DNA of 58,209 nucleotides, taken from contig CAKSZJ010000020.1 in the NCBI GenBank assembly GCA_934525595.1, forward strand, positions 1 to 58,209. The letters are read 5' to 3'. The stretch comes from an uncultured Chiayiivirga sp. (GTDB lineage: Bacteria > Pseudomonadota > Gammaproteobacteria > Xanthomonadales > Xanthomonadaceae). This document shows positions 25,055 to 35,381 of the stretch, one piece after another; the first letter of the stretch is position 1, and every line of letters begins with the position of its first letter. Below the pieces are notes generated by a model. The model was given only the letters and a program-made list of their open reading frames with translations, was not told the origin of the DNA and did not search any database. Both the position numbers and the translations under genes were made by a program.

Positions 25055-25981
25055 TCAGTAGCGCGCCACCGAAGGATCGATGCGCTGCGACCAGGCGTCG
25101 ATGCCTTCCTCGACGTTCCAGACATCGCGGAAGCCCAGGGCGCGGAAGTGTTCGGCGGCCTGGCGGCTGGAGTTGCCGTGGTGGCAGAGGAAAGCGATCG
25201 GCGTGTCCTTGTCCAGCGCCTCCAGGCGGCTGCGCGAATCCTCGTCGAGCACCTCGTGATTGCCGGAAAACGGCGCGATCGAGCGCGCCGCGATGGGGCG
25301 CACGTCGATCACCGTGATGCTGCCGGCCGCCAGGCGGTCGCGCAGCGTCTCGACCGCGAGCGACTTCACCGCCGGCGGGGCATTGGGATTGCGGATCGTC
25401 AGGCCGGCGCCGCGCACGTCTTCGACCCAGTCGATTTCCAGGCCGCGCGCGCGCTGGGCGCTGGCGAGATCGAAGTGCACCGCGATGCCTTCGGATTCGG
25501 AGACCACGTCGCCCGGCGCGGGCGGCGCCAGCTGGAACTGGGCTTCGTAGCGCGGGCCGATCGACAGGTGCAGGGCGAGGCCGTCGGCGTCGCCCATCGC
25601 GCCGCGGATCGCGCTGGCCGCCGCCGGGGTGATGCGGATCTGCGGCGGGGTGCGGTCCGGCGCGGCAACGCCCAGCAGCGGGAACAGTTCGCCCGATTCC
25701 ATCAGGCCGGAAATGATGTCGCTGCCCCCGATCAGCTCGCCGCGCACGTAGAGCTGCGGGATCGTGGGCCAGTTGCCGAACACCTTGATGCCCTCGCGGA
25801 TTTCCGCGTCGGCCAGCACGTTGATGCTGGCGTATTCCACGCCGAGGCTGTCGAGGATGCCGGAGGCCTTGGCGGAGAACCCGCACTGCGGCGCGCCCTG
25901 CACGCCCTTCATGAAGAGCACGACGGAGTTCTGCGCCAGCAGCGTTTCGATGCGCCCGCGCACGATGGAATCGAGGGACAT
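25055..25981 (-). CDS. grxD: Monothiol glutaredoxin (Grx4/CGFS type) fused to a HesB-like and a rhodanese domain
   Basis: 308 residues, about three times the length of E. coli GrxD. Residues 1-105: CGFS-type monothiol glutaredoxin (KGVQGAPQCGFSAK, FGNWPTIPQLYV, GGSDI). Residues 115-202: an A-type iron-sulfur carrier (HesB/IscA)-like segment, IRITPAAASAIRG ... WVEDVRGAGLTIRNPNA, which has none of the ligand cysteines. Residues 205-300: rhodanese domain with active loop CHHGNSS (C266) and the VIDVRP entry motif. CGFS glutaredoxins bind and transfer [2Fe-2S] clusters with glutathione; rhodaneses move sulfane sulfur. The fusion may couple sulfur supply to cluster carriage. Start ATG 25981 is the glutaredoxin start. 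Same strand as the PLP sulfur enzyme upstream (83-base gap). Confidence 0.9.
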   Translation of the reverse strand: MSLDSIVRGRIETLLAQNSVVLFMKGVQGAPQCGFSAKASGILDSLGVEYASINVLADAEIREGIKVFGNWPTIPQLYVRGELIGGSDIISGLMESGELFPLLGVAAPDRTPPQIRITPAAASAIRGAMGDADGLALHLSIGPRYEAQFQLAPPAPGDVVSESEGIAVHFDLASAQRARGLEIDWVEDVRGAGLTIRNPNAPPAVKSLAVETLRDRLAAGSITVIDVRPIAARSIAPFSGNHEVLDEDSRSRLEALDKDTPIAFLCHHGNSSRQAAEHFRALGFRDVWNVEEGIDAWSQRIDPSVARY

Positions 25982-26064
25982 GGTGTGTTTCCTTGCGAAA
26001 AGATGGGAAGTGCCAACTCGCGCGGATTCTACGCCGCACCGCGGCAACGCCGCGTGAGCCGGAA

Positions 26065-27228
26065 TCAGGCGGTCAGCGCCGAATCCAGGTCGCGGCGCAG
26101 ATCCTCCAGGTCTTCCACGCCCACCGACAGGCGGACCAGGTTGTCGGTGATGCCCAGCGCGGCGCGGGTTTCGGCCGGAATCGAGGCGTGGGTCATGATG
26201 GCCGGATGGTTGACCAGGCTCTCCACGCCGCCCAGCGACTCGGCGCAGGCGAAGAGTTCGGTGCGCTCCATCATCCGTCGCGCCCCCGCCAGACCGCCCT
26301 TCACGAAGATCGTGATCATGCCGCCGAAGCCGTGCATCTGCTGTGCCGCCAGCGCGTGCTGCGGGTGCGAGGCGAGGCCGGGGTGCAGCACCCGTTCCAC
26401 CGCCGGATGCGTTTCCAGCCACTGCGCCAGTGCCAGCGCGTTGTCGCAGTGCGCGCGCATGCGCAGGTGCAGGGTCTTCAGCCCGCGCAGCGCCAGGAAG
26501 CTGTCGAACGGGCCCTGGATGCCGCCGACGGCGTTCTGCAGGAAGCCGATGCGCTCGGCCAGCTCGGCGTCATCGCCCACCACGGCGACGCCGCCGATGA
26601 TGTCCGAATGCCCGTTGAGATACTTGGTGGCTGAATGCACCACCGCGTGCGCGCCGAGCTCCAGCGGGCGCTGCAGCATGGGCGAGGCGAAGGTGTTGTC
26701 GACCACCAGCCAGATGCCGCGCGCCCGGGCGAATTCCGCCAGCCGCGCCAGATCGACGATCTTCAGCAGCGGGTTGGTCGGCGTCTCGCACCAGATCATG
26801 CGCGTATCGGGCCGCGTGGCGGCTTCCAGCGCGGCCATGTCGTTGAGGTCGACGAAAGAGAAGTCCAGCCCTGACGAGCGCCGCCGCACCCGCTCCATGA
26901 TGCGATAGGTGCCGCCGTACACGTCGTCCATGCAGATGACGTGGCTGCCCGAATCCAGCGCTTCCAGCACGGTGCCGGTCGCCGCCAGTCCGGAGGCGAA
27001 AGCAAAGCCGTGCGTGCCGGATTCGAGCGAGGCCACGCAGCGCTCGTAGGCGAAGCGGGTGGGATTGTGGCTGCGTGAATACTCGTAGCCCTGGTGAACC
27101 CCGGGACTTTTCTGGACGTAGGTGGAGGTGGCGTAGATCGGCGTCATCACGGCGCCGGTGGAGGGGTCGGGCGACTGCCCTGCGTGGATGGCGCGGGTGC
27201 CGAAGCCGAGGTTGTGCTCTGATGTCAT
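26065..27228 (-). CDS. Cystathionine gamma-synthase / gamma- or beta-lyase (Cys/Met metabolism PLP enzyme)
   Basis: 387 residues of the trans-sulfuration PLP family. Seen: GFGTRAIHAGQSPD at the N-terminus, YSRSHNPTR, the cofactor-stacking FASGLAAT, NPLLKIVDL, VVDNTFASP, and the PLP lysine segment SATKYLNGHSD. C-terminal SLGGVESL and ITDNLVRLSVGVEDLEDLRRDL are also characteristic. Members interconvert cysteine, homoserine and cystathionine; synthase versus lyase cannot be told apart by these motifs. Located just upstream of the Grx-rhodanese fusion on the same strand, giving a small sulfur-handling neighbourhood. Confidence 0.92.
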   Translation of the reverse strand: MTSEHNLGFGTRAIHAGQSPDPSTGAVMTPIYATSTYVQKSPGVHQGYEYSRSHNPTRFAYERCVASLESGTHGFAFASGLAATGTVLEALDSGSHVICMDDVYGGTYRIMERVRRRSSGLDFSFVDLNDMAALEAATRPDTRMIWCETPTNPLLKIVDLARLAEFARARGIWLVVDNTFASPMLQRPLELGAHAVVHSATKYLNGHSDIIGGVAVVGDDAELAERIGFLQNAVGGIQGPFDSFLALRGLKTLHLRMRAHCDNALALAQWLETHPAVERVLHPGLASHPQHALAAQQMHGFGGMITIFVKGGLAGARRMMERTELFACAESLGGVESLVNHPAIMTHASIPAETRAALGITDNLVRLSVGVEDLEDLRRDLDSALTA

Positions 27229-27294
27229 GGTGTGCTGACCGGAAGGAGTCTGGCGCCGATCATAGCCGGCCCGCGCCGCGCCGTTCCCGCCCGG

Positions 27295-28392
27295 CTATTG
27301 CCTGCCGCGGAAATGCAGCCAGGAGCCGAGCATCACCAGCAGCGGCGGCAGCGCGTAGGCCAGCCGCAGGTCGAGGTGATAGACCTGCGCGAGGTTTACC
27401 GACAGCGTTTGCGCGGTGAACATACCCACGCCGAGCACGATGCCGACGAAGAGCCGTTTGCCGAAACCGCCCGAGCGCAGCGTGCCGAAGGCGAACGGCA
27501 GCGCCGCCAGGCACAGCGCCAGCGTCGAGAAGGGGTAGAAGATGCGCGCCCAGTAGGCGGCCGCGAATTCGCCCGAATCCAGCGCGTTGCGCTCCAGGTA
27601 GTCCAGGCTGTTGCGCAGTTCCGCCATGCGCAGGTAGCGCGGCTTGGTGACGCCCAGCTGCAGCACGTCGGGATTGAGCCGCGAAGCCCAGCGCTCCTCG
27701 GACACCCGTTCGCTCAGCACCTCGCGCGCACCGAAGCGCGAGCGGTGCACGTCGCGCAGCTCCCAGGCGCCGCTGCGGTGCAGCGCCTTCTGCGCCACTG
27801 CGATCGAGCCCAGCCGCCCGTCCGGATCGAACTCGTAGAGCGTCACGCCGGACAGCTCGATGGTGGCATCGGCTCCGCGGCCCACCACGTTGCCCTGCTT
27901 CGCGTTGAGGAAGGTGTCGCCCTCGCGCGCCCAGAGGCCCGAGCCGCGCAGGTTCTTGATGTCCGAACTCTTGGCGTGCATCGCCAGGCTCTGGGCCTGC
28001 TGCTCGCCGGCCGGGCCAATGGTTTCGGCCACCGTCACCATGGCCAGGGTCAGCAGCCCGACGACCATGACCGCCGCCGCGCATATCCGCAGCCGCGACA
28101 GTCCGATCGCGCGCAGCGCGGTCAGTTCCGAACTCGCTGCCAGCGCGCCCAGGCCCAGCAGCGAGCCGATCACCGCAGCCGTGGGAAAGAGCGTGTAGGC
28201 GCGTCGTGGAAGGGTGTAGGCGGTGTAGACCAGCGTCTGGGAGAAGCCGTAGTCGCCCTGTCCGACGTCGGCCAATTCGCCTACCAGCGCGGTGATTGCA
28301 TCGAAGCCCACCAGCACGAACCACGTCGCCCCCAGCGCCGCCAGCACGCGCGTTGCGATCAGGCGATCCGCCAGTCCGAACCGCGTGCGCAT
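27295..28392 (-). CDS. lptG: LPS export permease LptG
   Basis: 365 residues with the YjgP/YjgQ permease pattern: an N-terminal membrane helix (ATRVLAALGATWFVLVGF), two more near residues 60-115 (FPTAAVIGSLLGLGALAASSELTALRAIGLS, where the SELTALRA coupling helix contacts LptB), a periplasmic beta-jellyroll, and three C-terminal helices. LptG works with LptF and the ATPase LptB to pull lipopolysaccharide from the inner membrane to the LptC-A-D bridge. Start ATG 28392 overlaps the lptF stop by one base. LptG is usually second in the pair, as here. Confidence 0.95.
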   Translation of the reverse strand: MRTRFGLADRLIATRVLAALGATWFVLVGFDAITALVGELADVGQGDYGFSQTLVYTAYTLPRRAYTLFPTAAVIGSLLGLGALAASSELTALRAIGLSRLRICAAAVMVVGLLTLAMVTVAETIGPAGEQQAQSLAMHAKSSDIKNLRGSGLWAREGDTFLNAKQGNVVGRGADATIELSGVTLYEFDPDGRLGSIAVAQKALHRSGAWELRDVHRSRFGAREVLSERVSEERWASRLNPDVLQLGVTKPRYLRMAELRNSLDYLERNALDSGEFAAAYWARIFYPFSTLALCLAALPFAFGTLRSGGFGKRLFVGIVLGVGMFTAQTLSVNLAQVYHLDLRLAYALPPLLVMLGSWLHFRGRQ

Positions 28393-29489
28393 CAGCCCGC
28401 TCCCTTCGGACGCGGCAGGCGCTCGTCGCGCCAGAGCAGGTACAGGGCGATGCCCGCCGCCGGCAGGTGCACCCACCACAGCCCTATCCACACCGGCATC
28501 GCGCCCGAGGCGATCAAGGCACGGCCCAGCGCCAGCATGTTCAGGTAGACGATGTAGCCCAGCAGCGCCACCAGCACGCGTCCGTAGCGCGCGCTGCGCG
28601 GCGGCGAATGCGCCAGCGGCAGCGCCAGCAGCGCGAGCACCAGGGTCGCCAGCGGCGTGGCGAGGCGCCAGTGCAGCTCGGCGCGCTCTTCCGGCGCGTC
28701 GATGCGCGCCAGCTCCAGCGTGGTCATGCGCTGCTCGGTCCGCCCGACGTGGCCCGGCTCGGCGTCCGGCACGCGGATGTCGTTGCCTGCGAAGCGCATC
28801 ATGCGGAAGGCATCGCTGCCCAGCGCGCCCTCCACCCGGAAGCCGTCGAGCAGGCGCAGGTAGCGCTCTTCACCCTGGCTTTCCTGGAACAGTTCGCCGG
28901 CCTGCGCCGTCACCACGTCGATGCGGCCGTCGCGCTCGTTGTGCACGAACAGGTGGCGGAAGCGGCGGCCGTCGTCGTCCATCTGGCTGATGTAGACCAC
29001 GCCGTTGCGGCCGGGAATCTCGACGAAGCGGCCCGGTTCCAGCCCAGCCACCAGCAGCGACTTGTTGGCCGCTTCGATCATCGCCTGCGAGGTGCGCAGC
29101 GCCGCCGGCGAAAGCCACAGCGAGGTCACTCCGACCGCCACTGCCACCGGCACCGCAAGCCACAGCAGCGGCCGCGCCAGACGACGGATGCCCATTCCCG
29201 CCGCCGCCAGCACCGCCATCTCGCTGTCGCGGTACAGGCGTCCGTAGGCCAGCAGCACCGCGAGGAACAGCGACAGCGGCAGCAGCAGCGGCAGGAAGTC
29301 CAGTGCGCGCAGGCCCAGCTGGGAAATCAACAGTCCCGGGGGCAGCTTGCCGCGCGCGATCTTGCCCAGAAGATCGGCCACCAATCCGCCCATGCTCACC
29401 AGCACCAGCACCACCAGGCTCGCGCCGAACGCGGCCAGGAGCTGACCCAGCACGTAACGGTCGATGATCGGCCAGCGCGGCCGGCTCAT
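28392..29489 (-). CDS. lptF: LPS export permease LptF
   Basis: 365 residues. Starts with IIDRYVLGQLLAAFGASLVVLVLV, the usual LptF opening, followed by PLLLPLSLFLAVLLAYGRLYRDSEMAVLAAAGM, the coupling-helix region contacted by LptB. The central periplasmic domain contains RFVEIPGRNGVVYI, and three membrane helices close the protein (LHWRLATPLATLVLALLALPLAH). First gene of lptFG, divergent from pepA. Its ATG at 29489 lies 175 bases from the pepA start, so the two promoters share this gap, as in E. coli. Confidence 0.95.
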   Translation of the reverse strand: MSRPRWPIIDRYVLGQLLAAFGASLVVLVLVSMGGLVADLLGKIARGKLPPGLLISQLGLRALDFLPLLLPLSLFLAVLLAYGRLYRDSEMAVLAAAGMGIRRLARPLLWLAVPVAVAVGVTSLWLSPAALRTSQAMIEAANKSLLVAGLEPGRFVEIPGRNGVVYISQMDDDGRRFRHLFVHNERDGRIDVVTAQAGELFQESQGEERYLRLLDGFRVEGALGSDAFRMMRFAGNDIRVPDAEPGHVGRTEQRMTTLELARIDAPEERAELHWRLATPLATLVLALLALPLAHSPPRSARYGRVLVALLGYIVYLNMLALGRALIASGAMPVWIGLWWVHLPAAGIALYLLWRDERLPRPKGAG

Positions 29490-29572
29490 GCGCCGACGCC
29501 CCACGTGCGGGCGCCGACGGCGATGCCCGGCGCGCTGGCGCGGCGGCTGGTAGGAGCAGGATGGGTATGCAC

Positions 29573-29578
29573 TAGAAT
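29573..29578 (+). promoter_or_regulatory. Possible -10 element for pepA
   Basis: TAGAAT (5/6 to TATAAT) in the lptF-pepA divergent gap, about 87 bases before the pepA ATG. No convincing -35 hexamer is seen at 16-18 bases upstream, so confidence is low. Confidence 0.3.
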
Positions 29579-29664
29579 GGTTCGTGGTCGCGGTTGCGCC
29601 GCGACATGGTATCGGCGCCGGCAGCGTGTCGAAGTATCGCCCGTCTCCCCACAGCAGGAAAACC

Positions 29665-31140
29665 ATGAGTCTGAACACGAGTTTGCTGCGCGCCGACCCC
29701 GCGCAGGTCGACGCCGACGCCATCATCGCCGCGGTTTTCGAGGATCAGGGGCTTTCGCCCGCCGCGCGGCGGCTCGACGAGGCCTGCGGGGGGCGCATCA
29801 CGGCCCTGCTCCAGAGCGGCGACGTGTCCGGCAAGGCGGGGCGCTGCGCCCTGCTGCTCGCGCTCGACGGCATCCGCGCCCGGCGCGTGCTGCTGGTCGG
29901 TGTGGGCGAAGCGGGCCGGCTGGATACCGCGCGTTATCTCAGCGCCTGCACCGATTCGATCCGCTCCCTGCGCAATGGTCCGGCCGCGCGTGTCCACAGC
30001 ACCCTGACCGAGCTCGACGTGGCCGGCCGCGGCGCGGCGTGGAAGATCCGCCACTGCGCGCTCGCCGCGCTGCACGTCAGCTACACCTACTCGGCCACGC
30101 GCACCTCCGCCAAGGCGTCGCAGCTCGTCGCGCTGAGCCTTTCCGGCGATGACGATTGCGCCGACGAGCTGCGTATCGCCCGGGGCATCGCCGACGGCGT
30201 CACGCTGGCGCGCGAGCTGGGCAACCTGCCACCCAACATCTGCACCCCGGTCTATCTCGCCGAGCAGGCCGCCAAGATCGCCGAGGTGAGCGAAAAGGTG
30301 TCGCTCGAGGTACTGGATACCGAACAGATGAAGGCGCTGGGCATGGGCGCCCTGCTCGGCGTGGCGCAGGGCAGCGCCAACCCGCCGCGCCTCATCGTGC
30401 TGCGCTACAGCGGCGCCGCGGAGAACCGGAAGCCGCACGTGCTGGTGGGCAAGGGCATCACCTTCGACACCGGCGGCATCTCGATCAAGCCCGGCCCCTC
30501 CATGGACGAAATGAAGTTCGACATGTGTGGCGCCGCGAGCGTGCTGGGCGCCTTCCTGGCGGCCGCCACGCTCGGCCTGCGCATCAATCTGGTGGCCATT
30601 GCGGCGGCAGCGGAAAACATGCCCGACGGAACGTCCTACCGCCCGGGCGACATCCTCACCTCGATGTCCGGAAAGACCATCGAGGTGCTCAACACCGACG
30701 CCGAGGGCCGCCTGATCCTGTGCGACGCGCTCACCTACGCGCAGCGCTTCGAACCGGCCACCCTGATCGACGTGGCCACCCTCACCGGCGCCTGCGTGAT
30801 CGCGCTGGGCAAGCATGCCCACGGCCTGATGAGCCGCGACGACGCGCTGGCCGAGGAGATCCTCGCCGCCGGCCAGGCCAGTCACGACCGCGCCTGGCGC
30901 ATGCCGCTGTGGGACGACTACCAGCCCCAGCTCGATTCGGTCTGCGCCGACATGGCCAACATCGGTGGCAAGTCCGCCGGTGCCATCACCGCGGCCTGCT
31001 TCCTCGCCCGCTTCACCGAAGGCCAGACCCGCTGGGCGCATCTGGACATCGCCGGCACCGCCTGGGACGAAGGCCGCAAGGGACTGGCCACCGGCCGCCC
31101 GGTGAACCTTCTGGTGGAGTGGTTGATCGGTCGCCAGTGA
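29665..31140 (+). CDS. pepA: Leucyl aminopeptidase PepA
   Basis: 491 residues, M17 family length. The C-terminal catalytic domain shows VGKGITFDTGGISIKP (metal- and substrate-binding Lys and Asp), MKFDMCGAASVLG, the NTDAEGRLILCDAL signature, and a further ADMANIGGKSAGAITAACFL segment. It forms hexamers, removes N-terminal residues from peptides using two metal ions, and in E. coli also binds DNA in plasmid recombination and carAB control. AGGA before the ATG is the ribosome site. holC begins two bases after its stop, the same arrangement as in other gammaproteobacteria. Confidence 0.96.
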   Translation: MSLNTSLLRADPAQVDADAIIAAVFEDQGLSPAARRLDEACGGRITALLQSGDVSGKAGRCALLLALDGIRARRVLLVGVGEAGRLDTARYLSACTDSIRSLRNGPAARVHSTLTELDVAGRGAAWKIRHCALAALHVSYTYSATRTSAKASQLVALSLSGDDDCADELRIARGIADGVTLARELGNLPPNICTPVYLAEQAAKIAEVSEKVSLEVLDTEQMKALGMGALLGVAQGSANPPRLIVLRYSGAAENRKPHVLVGKGITFDTGGISIKPGPSMDEMKFDMCGAASVLGAFLAAATLGLRINLVAIAAAAENMPDGTSYRPGDILTSMSGKTIEVLNTDAEGRLILCDALTYAQRFEPATLIDVATLTGACVIALGKHAHGLMSRDDALAEEILAAGQASHDRAWRMPLWDDYQPQLDSVCADMANIGGKSAGAITAACFLARFTEGQTRWAHLDIAGTAWDEGRKGLATGRPVNLLVEWLIGRQ

Positions 31141-31141
31141 C

Positions 31142-31567
31142 ATGCCGCGCGCGGACTTCTACCTGATCGGCAAGCCGCGTTTCGAGGGCGACCCGCTGCT
31201 GCTGGTCTGCGAGCTGGCCAAGCGTTGTTTCCGTACCGGCAAGCCCACCCTGATCCTGGCGCGCGACCTGGCCCAGGCCGAGCTGCTCGACGGCCGGCTC
31301 TGGGACTTCGAGGACGAGGCCTTCATCCCGCACCAGATCGCCGGCGAGGACGAGGACGACGAGGACACGCCGGTGCTCATCCTCCCGCCCGAGGTCGACG
31401 TGCCGGACCGTCCCTACATCATCAACCTGCGCGACGCCGCCTTCCGCGGCACCTGCGAGCGCGTGTTCGAAGTCGTCCCCGCCGACCCGGCCGCACGCGA
31501 GCCGCTGCGCGGGCGCTGGCGCGACTACAAGGTGCGCGGGTTCGATCTTCGCAAGTACGACATGTAA
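31142..31567 (+). CDS. holC: DNA polymerase III chi subunit
   Basis: 141 residues. Family features: RADFYLIGKP at the start, LLLVCELAKRCFRTGKPTLILA, LWDFEDEAFIPHQIAGE, PVLIL and YIINLRD, and the closing GRWRDYKVRGFDLRKYDM. Chi links the clamp-loader to single-stranded DNA-binding protein through the psi subunit. One base after the pepA stop, so co-transcribed. Confidence 0.95.
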   Translation: MPRADFYLIGKPRFEGDPLLLVCELAKRCFRTGKPTLILARDLAQAELLDGRLWDFEDEAFIPHQIAGEDEDDEDTPVLILPPEVDVPDRPYIINLRDAAFRGTCERVFEVVPADPAAREPLRGRWRDYKVRGFDLRKYDM

Positions 31568-31735
31568 CGCGGCCGCACGCGTCGCTGTCGGTGGCGCGGA
31601 CCCTCGTCGCCTGCCGCGGGCAGGTTCGGGCACGCGCTGGCGGCATCGGGGCCGGCGCGCCTTCGGGCAGCGCATCGGTGATGGCGCCGGCCTCACCGCC
31701 GCAGGCGCGGGCGGCGGGAGACAGCCTGCCGCTCC

Positions 31736-31747
31736 TATACTTGGGCG
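31736..31747 (+). promoter_or_regulatory. Possible -10 element placing uvrB on a leaderless mRNA
   Basis: TATACT (5/6 to the consensus) at 31736-31741 is the only AT-rich hexamer in a strongly GC-rich 180-base gap between holC and uvrB. It ends six bases before the uvrB ATG at 31748. A transcript started there would begin at or next to the A of ATG. No Shine-Dalgarno sequence precedes the ATG, consistent with leaderless initiation. No SOS box is recognised. Confidence 0.4.
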
Positions 31748-33784
<2,037 letters not shown>

Positions 33785-33785
33785 T

Positions 33786-33797
33786 TCCCCGCGGGGA
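33786..33797. repeat. 12-bp palindrome between convergent uvrB and ENPP-like genes
   Basis: TCCCCGCGGGGA, its own reverse complement, begins two bases after the uvrB stop codon. It could form a short hairpin but has no T-run; termination is possible but not supported. Confidence 0.3.
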
Positions 33798-33817
33798 TCC
33801 GTCGCGCGCGCCTGAGG

Positions 33818-35098
33818 CTAGCGGCGGCGCGGAGTGAAGTCGCGGCCTTCGCGCATCATCGGCAGGGTGGTCGACGGGTCGCCGTCGTTGGGCTCGGGCG
33901 CGATCCGCAGCAGGCGCGCCAGCAGGGGATACACGTCGACGTTGTCGAAGGGTTCGGTGACGAAACCGCTGCGGAAGTCCGGCCCGCGCGCGATGAACAC
34001 GGCGGCCATCGACTCCAGCGCCGGATCGAAACCGTGCGCGCCGGGGTTGGGCGGATGGCGTTCGAGCTGGGCGCGATCGGCGATGGTCCAGCCTTCGTCG
34101 GCCAGGCAGACCCAGGCGGGAATGCGGCGGTGGCTGCCGAAGCGGAACCGCTCCGGTACGCGCGCCTTGGGCCAGCACTGCGCGTGCGGAATCGGGCGCG
34201 CGAGCGCGGCTTCGAAGGCCGGCTCCGCTCCCACCACCGGCTCCAGCCCGGCGACCGCACCGCGATTGACCAGCCGGTAGGTTCCGGCCGGCAGGTGGTC
34301 GTCAATCACGACGACCTGGTGGGGCGGGGTTTCCGCCATGCCGTGGTCGGAAACCACGACCAGATTGCTGGTTTCCCACAGGCCGCGCTGCTTGAGGCCG
34401 GCGACCAGCCCGGCGAGCGCGGCATCGGTGCGGCGGACCGCGGCGAGGGCCTCATCGGAGCCCGGTCCGTGCAGGTGGGCGTCGTGATCGACCTGGTCGA
34501 AGTAGAGCGTCAGGAGGTCGGGGCGTCGCGCTGCCGGCAGGTCGAGCCAGGCCAGCACCTGGGCGACGCGATCCTGCGGCGGCAGGGCCATGTCGAAGCG
34601 GCGCCAGTAGTGCGGGTGGTGGCCGCGGATCGGGGCTTCGGAGCCGGGCCAGAACATGGTCGCGCTGCGCAGCCCGGCGCGGCGCGCGGTGTTCCAGATC
34701 GGTTCGCCGTCCTGCCACCAGAGCGGATTCTCCACCGCCTCGCGGTTGGAGAGGCGGAATACCTGATCGGTGGCGGTCGGATCGGTCATCTGGTTGTGCA
34801 CCACGCCGTGGTGGTCGGGCACCAGGCCGGTCACCAGGGTGTAGTGGTTCGGGAAGGTGAGCGAGGGGAACGCGGGCCGCATCGCGCGGGCGCGCACGCC
34901 CTCGTGCGCGATGGCCCGGAGCGTGGGCGTTGCGACCGGGTCCAGATAGTCCGGGTGGAAGCCGTCGATGGACACCAGAATCAGGGGCGGGGGGCGGAAG
35001 TCGGTGGTGTCGCTGCGGACAGCGGGCCGGCAGGCCGCGAGGAGCAGGATGCCGGCAACGACGAGGAACCACGGGAAAAGGCGGCGGACGAGGCGCAT
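33818..35098 (-). CDS. Ectonucleotide pyrophosphatase/phosphodiesterase-like lipoprotein
   Basis: 426 residues. The leader ends in LLLAAC, so Cys23 is a probable lipoprotein anchor. The alkaline-phosphatase-superfamily NPP features are all visible: ILVSIDGFHPDYL (metal Asp45), the nucleophile T81 in FPSLTFPNHYTLVTG, YFDQVDHDAHLHGP (metal Asp and His), VVSDHGM, and a late HGFDP containing the final His. NPP enzymes hydrolyse nucleotide or lipid phosphodiester bonds; a bacterial member from Xanthomonas has been characterised. Likely anchored in the periplasm. Convergent with uvrB and divergent from the Ser/Thr kinase gene with a 283-base gap in which I see no clear element. Confidence 0.88.
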   Translation of the reverse strand: MRLVRRLFPWFLVVAGILLLAACRPAVRSDTTDFRPPPLILVSIDGFHPDYLDPVATPTLRAIAHEGVRARAMRPAFPSLTFPNHYTLVTGLVPDHHGVVHNQMTDPTATDQVFRLSNREAVENPLWWQDGEPIWNTARRAGLRSATMFWPGSEAPIRGHHPHYWRRFDMALPPQDRVAQVLAWLDLPAARRPDLLTLYFDQVDHDAHLHGPGSDEALAAVRRTDAALAGLVAGLKQRGLWETSNLVVVSDHGMAETPPHQVVVIDDHLPAGTYRLVNRGAVAGLEPVVGAEPAFEAALARPIPHAQCWPKARVPERFRFGSHRRIPAWVCLADEGWTIADRAQLERHPPNPGAHGFDPALESMAAVFIARGPDFRSGFVTEPFDNVDVYPLLARLLRIAPEPNDGDPSTTLPMMREGRDFTPRRR

Positions 35099-35381
35099 GA
35101 CTTGGAAATCTGATGGGTGCGTGGGTGCCGGATGATGACAGAAGGCGGGTGTCCGGATGGCGGCCGTTTGCCTGCGGGCGGGTCGCGCGACGCATCGATC
35201 GCAGGCGGCGCGGGGCGTCGGCGCGCCGCCGGATTTCAGGTAGGATGCCGGTTCGGGCAGGCGCCCGCAGGTGGCCCGCCGGGCTGTGCGAGGTGTCGCC
35301 GCATGGCCTCATGCCGGGGGCATTCACCGCCGATGGCCGGCGCCTGCCATAGTTCGCGATCGGGTTGCCGTTTCATCCGCC

